A stretch of 44,229 nucleotides of DNA, from positions 1 through 44,229 of the forward strand of contig SHYR01000007.1 in the NCBI GenBank assembly GCA_009692705.1, given 5' to 3'. This stretch comes from Dehalococcoidia bacterium. GTDB taxonomy: Bacteria > Chloroflexota > Dehalococcoidia > UBA2979. The notes beneath the pieces were generated by a model that saw nothing but the letters and a program-made list of their open reading frames with translations, was not told where the DNA came from and made no database searches. The translations under genes were made by a program, and so were the position numbers. The stretch's first letter is position 1; each line of letters starts with the position of its first letter. Shown piece after piece: positions 1 to 8,148 of this stretch.

Positions 1-85
1 GCCGGGGTGGCGGAACTGGCAGACGCAGCGGACTTAAAATCCGCGGCCGCAAGGCGTGGGGGTTCGAGTCCCTCCCCCGGCACCA
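1..85 (+). tRNA. tRNA-Leu (anticodon UAA)
   Basis: A complete class II tRNA folds here. The acceptor strands are 1-7 and 75-81, with discriminator A82 and an encoded CCA at 83-85. The anticodon stem is 28-32/40-44 and its loop holds TAA at 35-37, so it reads UUA leucine codons. A long variable arm lies at about 45-57. The T arm is 58-62/70-74 with loop TTCGAGT. The gene starts at the window edge, so its promoter is not visible. A truncated protein gene abuts its 3' end on the opposite strand. Confidence 0.97.
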
Positions 86-91
86 CCGCCC

Positions 92-234
92 GCCTCAATC
101 CTACAGCCTCTCCGCGCTGCTTCGGTGAGCGTGCCGAGATCGTCGGCGGCGCCCCAGCACCCCCAAATGGAGAAGCGCTTGCGATAAGCCTCGAAATCTT
201 CGACGCTGGGCGGAGTGCGATCTGCCAGTGCCAT
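92..234 (-). pseudogene. 5' fragment of a cyclase-family gene, cut off beside the tRNA
   Basis: A minus-strand reading frame starts at ATG 234 with a G-rich ribosome-binding site (AGGGGGA) about 6 nt upstream. Its first ~36 residues include RFSIWGCWGAADDLGTL. This resembles the conserved N-terminus of the metal-dependent cyclase / kynurenine-formamidase family (pattern WGxWGxxDxLGTLN). The similarity stops right after that motif. The frame then runs into the complement of tRNA-Leu and ends at 34, so the ~200 further residues and the HxGTHxD metal motif expected of the family are absent. The true break point is somewhere around 95-130. The start and the motif are seen directly; the family is recalled from pattern; loss through an event at the tRNA 3' end is inference. 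Confidence 0.55.
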
Positions 235-340
235 CGTGTCCCCCTGTCCGGCGGCGGCAACGTAGCGCGCGCGGCGCGGGCGCAGGCCGGCGGCGATCCT
301 AGCTAGGCCAGAGCGTGCTCAGTTCCGGGAGGTCAGAGCG

Positions 341-808
341 ATGATGCGACGGATGCGGTTGCCCCTGCTGCTGGCGACGTTGCTGCTCGGCGCGCTGGCG
401 CTCGCTGCGTGCGGCGGCGGCGACAAAAACGAGAAGCCAGCGACGACGACCGCGACGACGGCCGGCGGCGGCACGAAGACCACGGTCGACGTCACGCTCA
501 AGGAGTGGGCGGTGGAGCCGAGCAAGGCCGCCGTGCCCACCGGCAACGTCACCTTCAAGGCCAGCAACAAGGGCACGATCGCGCACGAGCTGATGGTGGT
601 CAGCACCGATCTCGCGGTCGACAAGCTGGCCGTCAAGGACGCCAAGGCAGACGAGAGCAAGCTCAAGGTGATCGGCGAGATCGAGGAGTTCGCGGCCGGC
701 AAGTCGGCCGCGAAGACGTTCACGCTCGCCAAGGGCAAGTACCTGCTGCTCTGCAACGTCGCCACCCACTACGAGCTGGGCATGCGCATCGCTTTCACCG
801 TCGAGTAG
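341..808 (+). CDS. Cupredoxin-like lipoprotein
   Basis: This 155-residue protein has a lipoprotein signal peptide with lipobox LAAC (Cys24). A Thr/Gly-rich linker (~30-47) follows, then a single plastocyanin/azurin-like beta domain. Candidate type 1 copper ligands are His82 (in AHEL), Cys138, His143 and Met148. The last three are spaced C-x4-H-x4-M, like azurin-type loops but slightly longer. The predicted role is periplasmic or cell-surface electron transfer or copper handling; the redox partner is not evident from the neighbours. The start is supported by GGGAGG at 327-332, 8 nt before ATG 341. ATG 344 is an alternative. The gene is monocistronic, with a strong hairpin after its stop. Confidence 0.82.
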   Translation: MMRRMRLPLLLATLLLGALALAACGGGDKNEKPATTTATTAGGGTKTTVDVTLKEWAVEPSKAAVPTGNVTFKASNKGTIAHELMVVSTDLAVDKLAVKDAKADESKLKVIGEIEEFAAGKSAAKTFTLAKGKYLLLCNVATHYELGMRIAFTVE

Positions 809-831
809 CGCCGACCCCCACGACCTGACCG

Positions 832-862
832 GCGAGGGCCGCCCCGACGGGGCGGCCCTCGC
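832..862. terminator. 14-bp perfect hairpin after the cupredoxin gene
   Basis: Bases 832-845 and 849-862 are perfectly complementary around a 3-nt GAC loop. There is no T tract on either side, so this is either a strong intrinsic-like or processing hairpin. It lies between the cupredoxin gene and the convergent 3' end of rarA and could serve both directions. Confidence 0.65.
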
Positions 863-885
863 TCTGCGCGCGGCGCGGGGCCCGC

Positions 886-2244
886 CTAGCGCTCGCGCGC
901 CTCGTCGCCGAGCGCGCCCGGCTCGTAATACCGGTTCCCCTCCGCGGAGGGCGGACGGTGCGTCTGCGAGGGCGGCGGGCGGTGGCCCTCGTGCTCGTGC
1001 GCGTACTGGTAACCAGCCCCGTAGCCCATCCCCCGCATCAACCCGGTAACCGCGTTACGCAGGTGCAGCGGCACGGCGTCGTTGCGCGTGCGCTCCACAT
1101 CTGCCGCGGCGCGCGCGTAGGCGGTGAGCGCCGAGTTCGACTTCGGCGCGCGCGCCAGGTAGATCGTGGTCTCCGAGAGCGGCAGGTGCGCCTCCGGCAT
1201 GCCGAGGAAATGCACCGCCTGCTGACAGGCCACCGCGAGCAGCAGCGCCTGCGGGTCGGCCAGGCCCACGTCCTCCGCCGCGAGGATCACCAGGCGGCGT
1301 GCCACGAACAGCGGGTCTTCCCCCGCCTCCAGCATGCGCGCCAGCCAGTACAGCGCGCCATCGACGGAGGAGTCGCGCAGCGACTTAATGAAGGCCGAGA
1401 TCGTGTCGTAGTGAGCGTCACCCTCGCGGTCGTAGAGCAGCGTCGGATGCTGCGCGCTCTGCTCCACGAGCTCGCGCGTTACCTGCTTCATGCCATCTGG
1501 GTCCGGCACCGCAGCCGCGACCGCGAGCTCCAGCATGTTGAGCGCGGCGCGCGCGTCGCCGCCCGCCAGCGCCGCCAGCGTATCGAGCGCGGTGCCGTCG
1601 ACGGCGATCGGCTGTCCGCCGAGGCCGCGCTCGCGGTCCTCCAGCGCGCGCTGCAGGATCGCGCGCACATCGTCGGCGCCGAGCAGCTCCAGCCGGAAGA
1701 CGCGGGCGCGCGAGAGCAGCGGCGCCACGACGTAGAACGACGGATTCTCGGTGGTCGCGCCGATCAGCGTGACGGTGCCGTCTTCGACGTAGGGCAGCAC
1801 GGCGTCCTGCTGCGCGCGGTTGAAGCGGTGCAGCTCGTCGATGAACAGCAGCGTGCGCAGGCCGGCCACGCGGCGGCGCTCCTGCGCGTCGGCGACCGCC
1901 TGCCGCAGGTCCGCGACGCCCGAGGAGACCGCGGAGAGGCGGGCGAAGTGCCGCTGCGTGCGCCGCGCGATGATCGCGGCAAGCGTGGTCTTGCCGGAGC
2001 CCGGCGGCCCCCAGAGCACGATCGAGGGCAGCTCGTCGCGCTCGATCATGCGCCGCAGCGGTCGCCCCGGCCCCACCACCTGCGGCTGCCCGACGAACTC
2101 GTCGAGGTCGCGCGGTCGCATGCGCGCCGCGAGCGGCGCGTCGGCGGAGGCGGGCGCCCACTGGCCGGCCGCGCCGGTGAGGCCGGTGAGGAGGTCGCGC
2201 TGCACGCCCGGGGGCGGCTCGCCGCGTTTGCGCACGGGGCTCAT
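886..2244 (-). CDS. rarA: Replication-associated recombination protein A (RarA/MgsA), AAA+ ATPase
   Basis: This 452-residue protein has the organisation of RarA. A short N-terminal tail precedes MRPRDLDEFVGQ, then Walker A GPPGSGKT (79-86), Walker B LLFIDE (132-137), sensor 1 in GATTENPSF, and the C-terminal tetramerisation region with the family-typical LARMLEAGEDPLFVARRL and GYGAGYQYAH. RarA acts at stalled replication forks and is related to clamp-loader subunits. The last ~40 residues are Pro/Glu/Arg-rich and low in complexity. There is no Shine-Dalgarno before ATG 2244; a TAGACT hexamer 6 nt upstream suggests a leaderless transcript. The gene is divergent from gatB. Confidence 0.96.
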   Translation of the reverse strand: MSPVRKRGEPPPGVQRDLLTGLTGAAGQWAPASADAPLAARMRPRDLDEFVGQPQVVGPGRPLRRMIERDELPSIVLWGPPGSGKTTLAAIIARRTQRHFARLSAVSSGVADLRQAVADAQERRRVAGLRTLLFIDELHRFNRAQQDAVLPYVEDGTVTLIGATTENPSFYVVAPLLSRARVFRLELLGADDVRAILQRALEDRERGLGGQPIAVDGTALDTLAALAGGDARAALNMLELAVAAAVPDPDGMKQVTRELVEQSAQHPTLLYDREGDAHYDTISAFIKSLRDSSVDGALYWLARMLEAGEDPLFVARRLVILAAEDVGLADPQALLLAVACQQAVHFLGMPEAHLPLSETTIYLARAPKSNSALTAYARAAADVERTRNDAVPLHLRNAVTGLMRGMGYGAGYQYAHEHEGHRPPPSQTHRPPSAEGNRYYEPGALGDEARER

Positions 2245-2250
2245 GCCGGC

Positions 2251-2256
2251 AGTCTA
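2251..2256 (-). promoter_or_regulatory. -10 hexamer TAGACT of rarA, leaderless arrangement
   Basis: On the minus strand TAGACT is followed by 6 nt (GCCGGC) and then the ATG of rarA. With usual -10 to start-site spacing, transcription would begin at or next to the start codon. No Shine-Dalgarno is present. No clear -35 is visible. Confidence 0.5.
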
Positions 2257-2290
2257 GGCGATCGCGGAGGGCCGGAAGGTGCGGCCGCGC

Positions 2291-2296
2291 TACAAT
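2291..2296 (+). promoter_or_regulatory. -10 hexamer TACAAT upstream of gatB
   Basis: TACAAT lies 58 nt before the GTG of gatB in the rarA-gatB divergent gap and is AT-rich against a very GC-rich background. The transcript would have a leader of about 50 nt carrying the GGAGCGGAG ribosome-binding site at 2341-2349. Confidence 0.5.
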
Positions 2297-2354
2297 TAAC
2301 GTTCAGAGCGATGCTCGGCGGGGTACGGGACGGGACGGCAGGAGCGGAGCGCGC

Positions 2355-3818
2355 GTGACGGCGACGGCGTACGAGACGGTGATCGGACTGGAGACCCACG
2401 TCCAGCTCAACACCCGCTCGAAGATGTTCTGCGCCTGCGAGCGCGACTACTTCGACACCGAGCCGAACACGCACGTCTGCCCCGTCTGCCTCGGGATGCC
2501 CGGCGTGCTGCCGGTGATCAACGCGCAGGCGGTCACGTTCACAATCCTCACCGGGCTCGCGCTCGGCTGCGCGATCCCGCGGCGGTCGAAGTTCGACCGC
2601 AAGAACTACCCCTACCCGGACCTGATGAAGGGCTACCAGATCTCGCAGTACGACCAGCCGCTGTGCACCGGCGGCGGGCTCGAGATCCAGCTGGCCGGCG
2701 AGCGCCGGCTCGTGCACCTCGAGCGCGTCCACCTCGAGGAGGACACGGCGCGCCTGCTACACCGCGACGACGGCAGCGGCGAGGGCTACTCGCTGATGGA
2801 CGTGAACCGCGCGGGCGTGCCGCTGATGGAGATCGTAACGAAACCCGACATGCGCAGCGCCGCCGAGGCGGTCGCCTACATGCGCAAGCTGCGCCAGACC
2901 CTGCGCTACATCTGCGTCTCGGACGTGGACATGGAAAAGGGCTCCTTCCGCTGCGACGCCAACGTCTCGATCCGCCCCGTCGGGACGGACCGCCTCGGCG
3001 CGAAGGTCGAGGTGAAGAACATGAACTCGTTTCGCGCCGTGCAGCGGGCGATCGAGTTCGAGGTCGAGCGACAGGCGCGCATGCTCGCCAGCGGTGGCAG
3101 CGTCGCGCAGGAGACGCGCGGCTACGTCGACGCCACCGGCGAGACGGTCTCGCAGCGATCGAAGGAGGAGGCGCACGACTACCGCTACTTCCCGGAGCCG
3201 GACCTGCCCCCGTTGGAGTGCATGCCGGAGCTGGTGGAGGCGCTGCGCGCGCGGCTGCCGGAGTTGCCGGATGCGAAGCGCGCGCGTTTCGAGCGCGAGT
3301 ACGCGCTGGGCGCGGAGGAGGCGCGCGCGCTGACGGAGACGCGCGAGCGCGCCGGCGCCTTCGAGGCCGCCGCGCGCGCGGTCAAGCCGGGCCGCACCCG
3401 CGCCCTCGCGCACTGGCTGCTCGGTGACGTCGCGGCGCTGCTCAACAGCGGGCCCGGCAGCGTCGAGCTCGCGGCCACCCCGCTCACGCCGGAACATCTC
3501 GCGCAGTTGGTCGACCTCGTGGAGGATGGCGCGATCACCGCGGCCACCGGCAAGCAGGTGCTGGAGGCGGCCTTCGCGAGCGGCGATTCGCCCTCGGCGA
3601 TCGTCGAGGCGGGCGGGCTGGGACAGGTGCGCGATGAGGGCGAGCTAGCGCGCATCGCGCAGGCGGTGCTGAACGCCAACCCAAGGGCGGTCGCAGACTT
3701 CCACGGGGGCAAGGAGAGCGCGCTCCAGTTCCTGGTCGGCCAGGTGATGCGCCAGACGCGCGGCCGCTCGGACCCACTGTCGGCCGCGCAGGCGCTGCGG
3801 CGGCTGCTCGTAGCGTGA
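2355..3818 (+). CDS. gatB: Asp-tRNA(Asn)/Glu-tRNA(Gln) amidotransferase subunit B
   Basis: GatB is the subunit of GatCAB that binds the misacylated tRNA and carries the kinase/transamidation site. The 487 residues match the usual length. Visible signatures are the N-terminal YETVIGLETHVQL, NYPYPDLMKGYQISQYD, the GatB family signature MDVNRAGVPLMEI (~148-160), RCDANVSIRP and the C-terminal YqeY-like tail. The start is GTG 2355, preceded by GGAGCGGAG. gatA and gatC are not adjacent. With aspS in the same window, the genome probably makes Asn- and/or Gln-tRNA indirectly. Confidence 0.97.
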   Translation: MTATAYETVIGLETHVQLNTRSKMFCACERDYFDTEPNTHVCPVCLGMPGVLPVINAQAVTFTILTGLALGCAIPRRSKFDRKNYPYPDLMKGYQISQYDQPLCTGGGLEIQLAGERRLVHLERVHLEEDTARLLHRDDGSGEGYSLMDVNRAGVPLMEIVTKPDMRSAAEAVAYMRKLRQTLRYICVSDVDMEKGSFRCDANVSIRPVGTDRLGAKVEVKNMNSFRAVQRAIEFEVERQARMLASGGSVAQETRGYVDATGETVSQRSKEEAHDYRYFPEPDLPPLECMPELVEALRARLPELPDAKRARFEREYALGAEEARALTETRERAGAFEAAARAVKPGRTRALAHWLLGDVAALLNSGPGSVELAATPLTPEHLAQLVDLVEDGAITAATGKQVLEAAFASGDSPSAIVEAGGLGQVRDEGELARIAQAVLNANPRAVADFHGGKESALQFLVGQVMRQTRGRSDPLSAAQALRRLLVA

Positions 3819-3908
3819 ATCGGACGTGAGCGGGCTGCGAGCGGGGCCGTTGCCCGCTGTCGGGCGGGCGCGTCTACTGGAGGCGGGGTTGAGAGCAGCG
3901 GTGGGCGC

Positions 3909-5240
3909 ATGAGTCGCCAGAGCATCATGAAGTGGCTGTATGTCGGTCTAGGCGTCAAGCGCTGGCTGCTGCTGCTCGCGCTGGGCGTGGCGGTCATGGG
4001 CCTGGGCTTCGCCTACCTGCTGCGCGAGGCGTACGTCTCCTACACCTTCCCCAGCTGGGTCTACTGGGCGACGCTGCAGTTCGTCCCGCGCTGGCTGCGT
4101 GGCGTGCTTTTCGTGAGCCTCGCCTCAGGCATCAGCATCTACGCCGTCTGGCGGCTCAACCGCTCGCTGATCTCAGTGCTGCTGCCCGCCGACCGGCAGG
4201 ACGCCCTCGTCGACCGCATCTACTCGGCGCGGACGCAGCAACGCGGCCCGAAGATCGTCGCCATCGGCGGCGGCACCGGGCTCTCCACGCTGCTGCGCGG
4301 GCTCAAGAGCTACACCGTGAACCTCACTGCCGTGGTGACGGTCGCCGACGACGGCGGGTCCAGCGGGCGGCTGCGGCGCGACCTCGACGTGATCCCGCCC
4401 GGCGACCTCCGCAACTGCATCGCCGCGCTCTCCGACGCTGAGCCGCTGGTCACGAAGCTGTTCCAGTACCGCTTCGACGAGCACACGGGCGAAGGCGGCT
4501 CCGGCGTCGGCGGGCACTCTTTCGGCAACCTGTTCATCGTGGCGATGGCCGGCGTGACCGGAAACATGGAGGAGGCGATCCGCGAGACCTCGCGCGTGCT
4601 CGCGGTGCGCGGCGCGATCGTGCCCTCCACGCTCGCCAACGTCACGCTGGCGGCGAAGCTCGAGAACGGCACCACGGTGCACGGCGAATCGCAGATCCCG
4701 CTCGCGGGCTCACCGGTGCGCGAGCTGATGATCGAGCCCGGCAACGTGCGCTCCAACCCGGAGGCAGTGCGCGCACTGATCGAGGCGGACCTGATCGTGG
4801 TGGGGCCGGGCAGCCTCTACACCTCGGTGCTGCCGAACCTGCTGGTACGCGAGCTCGGCGAGGCGCTGCGCATCTCGCGCGCCTACAAGCTCTACGTCAG
4901 CAACGTCGCCACTCAACATGGCGAAACCGACGGCTACGACGCGGCCGACCACTACGCCACGCTGCGGCGCCACCTCAGGGGCACCGACTTCGCGCACGTG
5001 GTGCTGGCGAACTCCAACCTGCCGTCGGAGCCCCTGCCCGCGGAGTGGCGCTCCCAGCCGGTGGTCGCGCCCGGCGATGCTGACTACGGCCACGCACGCC
5101 TCGTGCTCGCCGACCTGGTCGACCAGGAGGTGCGCTACCGCCACCACTCGGAGCGGCTGGCCAGCGCCGTGATGCGGCTCTACTTCGAGCGAGACCTCCG
5201 CGCGCGCGCCCGCGAGCAGGTGCCGGCGCTCGCGCCGTAG
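3909..5240 (+). CDS. yvcK: YvcK/CofD-family protein with an N-terminal membrane anchor
   Basis: This 443-residue protein has two N-terminal membrane segments (~19-38 and 64-82), then a YvcK-type Rossmann domain. The domain begins KIVAIGGGTGLS (GGGTG at 120-124) and continues with VVTVADDGGSSGRLR, PPGDLRNC and GGHSFGNL, all hallmarks of the family. YvcK proteins bind UDP-sugars and support cell shape and growth on gluconeogenic carbon in Firmicutes; the related CofD is a F420-precursor transferase. Membrane-tethered versions are known to me from Chloroflexota and others. ATG 3909 lacks a strong ribosome-binding site, and ATG 3927 is an alternative. No F420 genes are nearby, so the YvcK role is preferred. 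Confidence 0.88.
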   Translation: MSRQSIMKWLYVGLGVKRWLLLLALGVAVMGLGFAYLLREAYVSYTFPSWVYWATLQFVPRWLRGVLFVSLASGISIYAVWRLNRSLISVLLPADRQDALVDRIYSARTQQRGPKIVAIGGGTGLSTLLRGLKSYTVNLTAVVTVADDGGSSGRLRRDLDVIPPGDLRNCIAALSDAEPLVTKLFQYRFDEHTGEGGSGVGGHSFGNLFIVAMAGVTGNMEEAIRETSRVLAVRGAIVPSTLANVTLAAKLENGTTVHGESQIPLAGSPVRELMIEPGNVRSNPEAVRALIEADLIVVGPGSLYTSVLPNLLVRELGEALRISRAYKLYVSNVATQHGETDGYDAADHYATLRRHLRGTDFAHVVLANSNLPSEPLPAEWRSQPVVAPGDADYGHARLVLADLVDQEVRYRHHSERLASAVMRLYFERDLRARAREQVPALAP

Positions 5241-5289
5241 CGACGCGGCCCCCCTCCCCCGCCCGCTTGCCCGCCGCCGGGCGCGGGCG

Positions 5290-5295
5290 TAGCCT
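5290..5295 (+). promoter_or_regulatory. -10 hexamer TAGCCT of secG, leaderless arrangement
   Basis: TAGCCT is followed by 7 nt and then ATG 5303, and there is no Shine-Dalgarno. This matches the spacing before rarA, rlmN, tlyA, hemW and selB. Confidence 0.4.
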
Positions 5296-5302
5296 CGACC
5301 CG

Positions 5303-5530
5303 ATGGAACTCCGGGACTTCCTGAGCCTTGCGCAGATCATCGTCTCTTCGCTGCTGATCGTGCTGGTGCTGCTGCAGGTGCGCGGCACCGGCTTCGGCGC
5401 CGGCCTCGGCGGCGCGGATGCCGGCTTCCGCACCCGCCGCGGCATGCAGCGCTCTATGCACCGCCTGACGATCGTGGTGGTGGCGGCCTTCCTCTCGATC
5501 GCCGCCTGGAGCGTCGCCGCCTCCGGCTAG
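5303..5530 (+). CDS. secG: Preprotein translocase subunit SecG
   Basis: This is a 75-residue protein with two membrane segments (~7-24 and ~53-71). They flank a Gly-rich cytoplasmic loop containing RGTGFGAGLGGADAGF, followed by RTRRGMQRSMHRLT. The layout is the SecG signature of LLxVxxQ, a Gly/Ala loop, then R-x-x-T near the second helix. It is a small stimulatory part of SecYEG. ATG 5303 gives a normal SecG; an upstream extension to 5267 would only add a non-conserved basic stretch. The stop TAG overlaps the AGGAG that serves the following gene. Confidence 0.9.
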   Translation: MELRDFLSLAQIIVSSLLIVLVLLQVRGTGFGAGLGGADAGFRTRRGMQRSMHRLTIVVVAAFLSIAAWSVAASG

Positions 5531-5545
5531 GAGCGCGGCACGGCG

Positions 5546-7162
5546 GTGCGGCGCCCGCTCCGAAGCCTGCTCCCGGCGCGGCTGCTCTACCTGCTCGCGC
5601 TCGCCGGCGGGCTGGCCGTGATCGCTGGCTGGTACGCCTTCGGCGCTCCCGGCGGCGCGCATGACCGTTATGTCGAGGGCGTGATCGGTGCGCCGAGCCG
5701 CATCAACCCGCTGTTCGCCCGTTCGAACGACGTGGACGCCGACCTCGCCGCGCTGATCTTCAGCGGGCTCACCCGCATCGACGGCGACGGCGCCCCGCGA
5801 CCGGACCTCGCCGAGCGCTGGGAGGTCACGCCCGATGGCCTCACCTACACCTTCCGCCTGCGCCCGGGGGTGCTCTGGCACGATGGCGCGGCGCTCGACG
5901 CCGCCGATGTGGCGTTCACGATCGCCCAGCTGCAGGCGGCGGGCTTTCGCGGGCCGCCGGCGCTGGCCGCACAGTGGACAGGGGTGACGGTGACAGTCGC
6001 GGACCCGCTCACGCTCGTGATCGAGCTACCGGCGCCGTCCGCCGGATTCCTCGCACGCACCGCGCTCGGCGTGCTCCCCCGCCACCTGCTCACCGGCCTC
6101 GACCCCGCGCAGCTGGCCGCGAGCCCGTTCAACCTCGCCCCGGTCGGCAGCGGCCCGTACCGCTTGGCCGCGCTGGACGCGCGCCACGCGGGGCTCGAGC
6201 GCTACGCGGGGCACCGCGGGGGCGCGGCGGCGCTGCGCGCGATCGAGCTCCGCTTCTACGCCGACCGCGCGGCGCTCGAGGCCGCGCTCGCGGGCGGCGA
6301 CGTGAACGCGGCGCTGCTCGCGGAGAGCCCGACGGTCGAGGGCCTGGCAGCGGTCGCCGCGCGCGCCGATCTCGCGGCGACCGCGCTAGTACGCTCCGGT
6401 TACACCATGCTCTACCTCAACAACCAGCGCGCCCCGTTGAACGATCCGTCGTTGCGGCGTGCGATCGCGGCGGCCATCGATCGCCGCGCGCTGCTGGAGG
6501 GGACGGGCGGCTACGGGGCGGCGGGCGACGGGCCGATCGTCCCCGGGTCGTGGGCCTACGCCCCTGGGCAGTGGCCCGCGCCCTTCGAGGCCGACGCCCT
6601 GTTCGACGCGGCGGCGTGGCCGCGCGGCACCGACGGCGTCCGCGCGCGCGCCGGGCGGGCGCTCGCGCTGGAGCTCGTCACCAACGCGGACCCCGCTCGC
6701 GAGGCGCTCGCGCGCGCGGTCGCGGCGCAGCTCGGCGAGCACGGCGCGCGCGTGACCGTGGTCAGCGTCGGAGCGGCGGAGCTGATCGCGCGCCGTCTGG
6801 AGCCACGCGACTACCAGCTCGCGCTCTTTGGCTGGGACACCGAGGTGGACCCCGATCCCTACGGCGCGTGGCACAGCTCGCAGATCCCCGCGCCCGGCCG
6901 CAATGTCGCCGGCTACCGTGACGCGCTCGCCGACCTGCTGCTGGAGGGCGCGCGCGTCACGCTGGACGTGGACGAGCGCCGCGAGCTGTACCGTCGCCTC
7001 TCGGAGCGCTTCGTCGAGCACGCGCCGAGCGTGGTGCTGCTCTACCCGGCGCGCGTGTACGTGCACCCTGCCGCGCTCACCGGCCTCACCGATGGCCTGC
7101 TGTTCGCGCCCGCCGACCGCTTCCGCGGCGTCGAGGGCTGGCGGCTGGATGGGGGAGGCTAG
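5546..7162 (+). CDS. ABC transporter substrate-binding protein, family 5 (peptide/nickel type)
   Basis: The protein has 538 residues. An N-terminal hydrophobic segment (~14-33) with no lipobox cysteine suggests an uncleaved anchor or Sec signal. The SBP_bac_5 domain follows: INPLFARSNDVDADLAALIF, the PDLAERWEVTPDGLTYTFRL motif and LRRAIAAAIDR. Such proteins deliver oligopeptides or related solutes to ABC permeases, but none adjoin this gene. The start is GTG 5546, with AGGAG (5529-5533) overlapping the secG stop 12 nt upstream. A strong ribosome-binding site for fmt lies inside the end of this gene, so the pair is probably co-transcribed. Confidence 0.9.
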   Translation: MRRPLRSLLPARLLYLLALAGGLAVIAGWYAFGAPGGAHDRYVEGVIGAPSRINPLFARSNDVDADLAALIFSGLTRIDGDGAPRPDLAERWEVTPDGLTYTFRLRPGVLWHDGAALDAADVAFTIAQLQAAGFRGPPALAAQWTGVTVTVADPLTLVIELPAPSAGFLARTALGVLPRHLLTGLDPAQLAASPFNLAPVGSGPYRLAALDARHAGLERYAGHRGGAAALRAIELRFYADRAALEAALAGGDVNAALLAESPTVEGLAAVAARADLAATALVRSGYTMLYLNNQRAPLNDPSLRRAIAAAIDRRALLEGTGGYGAAGDGPIVPGSWAYAPGQWPAPFEADALFDAAAWPRGTDGVRARAGRALALELVTNADPAREALARAVAAQLGEHGARVTVVSVGAAELIARRLEPRDYQLALFGWDTEVDPDPYGAWHSSQIPAPGRNVAGYRDALADLLLEGARVTLDVDERRELYRRLSERFVEHAPSVVLLYPARVYVHPAALTGLTDGLLFAPADRFRGVEGWRLDGGG

Positions 7163-7163
7163 C

Positions 7164-8126
7164 GTGCGCGTCGTGTTCTTCGGCTCCCCCGAGTACGCGC
7201 TGCCGACGCTGCGCGCGCTGCTCGCGGCCGCGGACTGCGAGGTCGTCGCCGTGGTGACGCAGCCGGACCGGCGGCGCGGCCGCTCGGGCCGGGCGCTGCC
7301 GACACCGGTGAAGGCGCTGGCGCTGCAGTCCGGGGTGCCGGTGCTGGAGCCGCAGCGGTTGGGCCGCGACGAGACCGCGCAACTCGCCGCGTTGCGCCCG
7401 GACCTCGGCGTGGTGGCCGCCTCCGGGCACATCCTGCCCTCGCACCTGCTGGCGGCGTTCCCCCGCCACGTGCTGAACGTGCACGCCTCGCTGCTGCCGC
7501 GCCACCGCGGCGCCTCCGCCGTCGCCTCCGCGATCCTCGCCGGCGACGCCGAGAGCGGCGCGACGATCATGCGCGTGGTGCGCGAGATCGACGCCGGTCC
7601 GCTGCTCGGGCAGGCGCGCACGCCGATCGAGCCGCTCGACACCACCGCGACGCTGACGGCCCGCATCGCGGAGCTGGGCGCGGCGCTGCTGCTGCAACTG
7701 CTGCCGCGCTGGGTCGCCGGCGAGATCGAGGCGACGCCGCAGGACGAATCGCAAGCCACGTACGCGCCGAAGCTCTCGCGCGCCGACTCGCTGCTCGACT
7801 GGTCGCGCCCGGCGGTGGAGCTGTGGCGACGGGTGCGGGCGTTCCAGCCGTGGCCCGCGGCGACGGCGAGCTACGGCGACGAGCCGCTCACGGTGCACGC
7901 CGCGTGGCCGCTGGCGGCGACGCCCGGCGCTCCGCCCGGCAGCGTGCTCGCGGGCGACGGCGCGCCGCTCACGCCGCTGCTGCCGGGCCGCGCCGCACGC
8001 GCGGTGGTCGCCTGCGGCGAGGGGGCGCTCACGCTGCTGCGGGTGCAGCGCCCCGGCCGCCGCGCGGTGGAGATCGAGCAGTACCTCAACGGCGACCCCG
8101 CGCTCATCGGCGCGCGGCTGGGCTGA
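7164..8126 (+). CDS. fmt: Methionyl-tRNA formyltransferase
   Basis: Fmt formylates initiator Met-tRNA using 10-formyl-THF. With GTG 7164 the protein has 320 residues, a normal length. The N-terminal domain begins VVFFGSPEYALPTL. The catalytic set is Asn105 and His107 in LNVHASLLPRHRGAS and Asp143 in EIDAGPLL. The C-terminal tRNA-binding domain follows RVRAFQPWP. GGGGGAGG (7151-7158) lies 5 nt before GTG 7164, and the upstream gene stops at 7162. An in-frame ATG at 7149 would add five residues but has no ribosome-binding site. Confidence 0.96.
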   Translation: MRVVFFGSPEYALPTLRALLAAADCEVVAVVTQPDRRRGRSGRALPTPVKALALQSGVPVLEPQRLGRDETAQLAALRPDLGVVAASGHILPSHLLAAFPRHVLNVHASLLPRHRGASAVASAILAGDAESGATIMRVVREIDAGPLLGQARTPIEPLDTTATLTARIAELGAALLLQLLPRWVAGEIEATPQDESQATYAPKLSRADSLLDWSRPAVELWRRVRAFQPWPAATASYGDEPLTVHAAWPLAATPGAPPGSVLAGDGAPLTPLLPGRAARAVVACGEGALTLLRVQRPGRRAVEIEQYLNGDPALIGARLG

Positions 8127-8135
8127 CGCGGCTGC

Positions 8136-8141
8136 TAGACT
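8136..8141 (+). promoter_or_regulatory. -10 hexamer TAGACT of rlmN, leaderless arrangement
   Basis: TAGACT is followed by 7 nt and then GTG 8149, with no Shine-Dalgarno. It is identical to the hexamer before rarA. Confidence 0.5.
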
Positions 8142-8148
8142 TTCTGCT

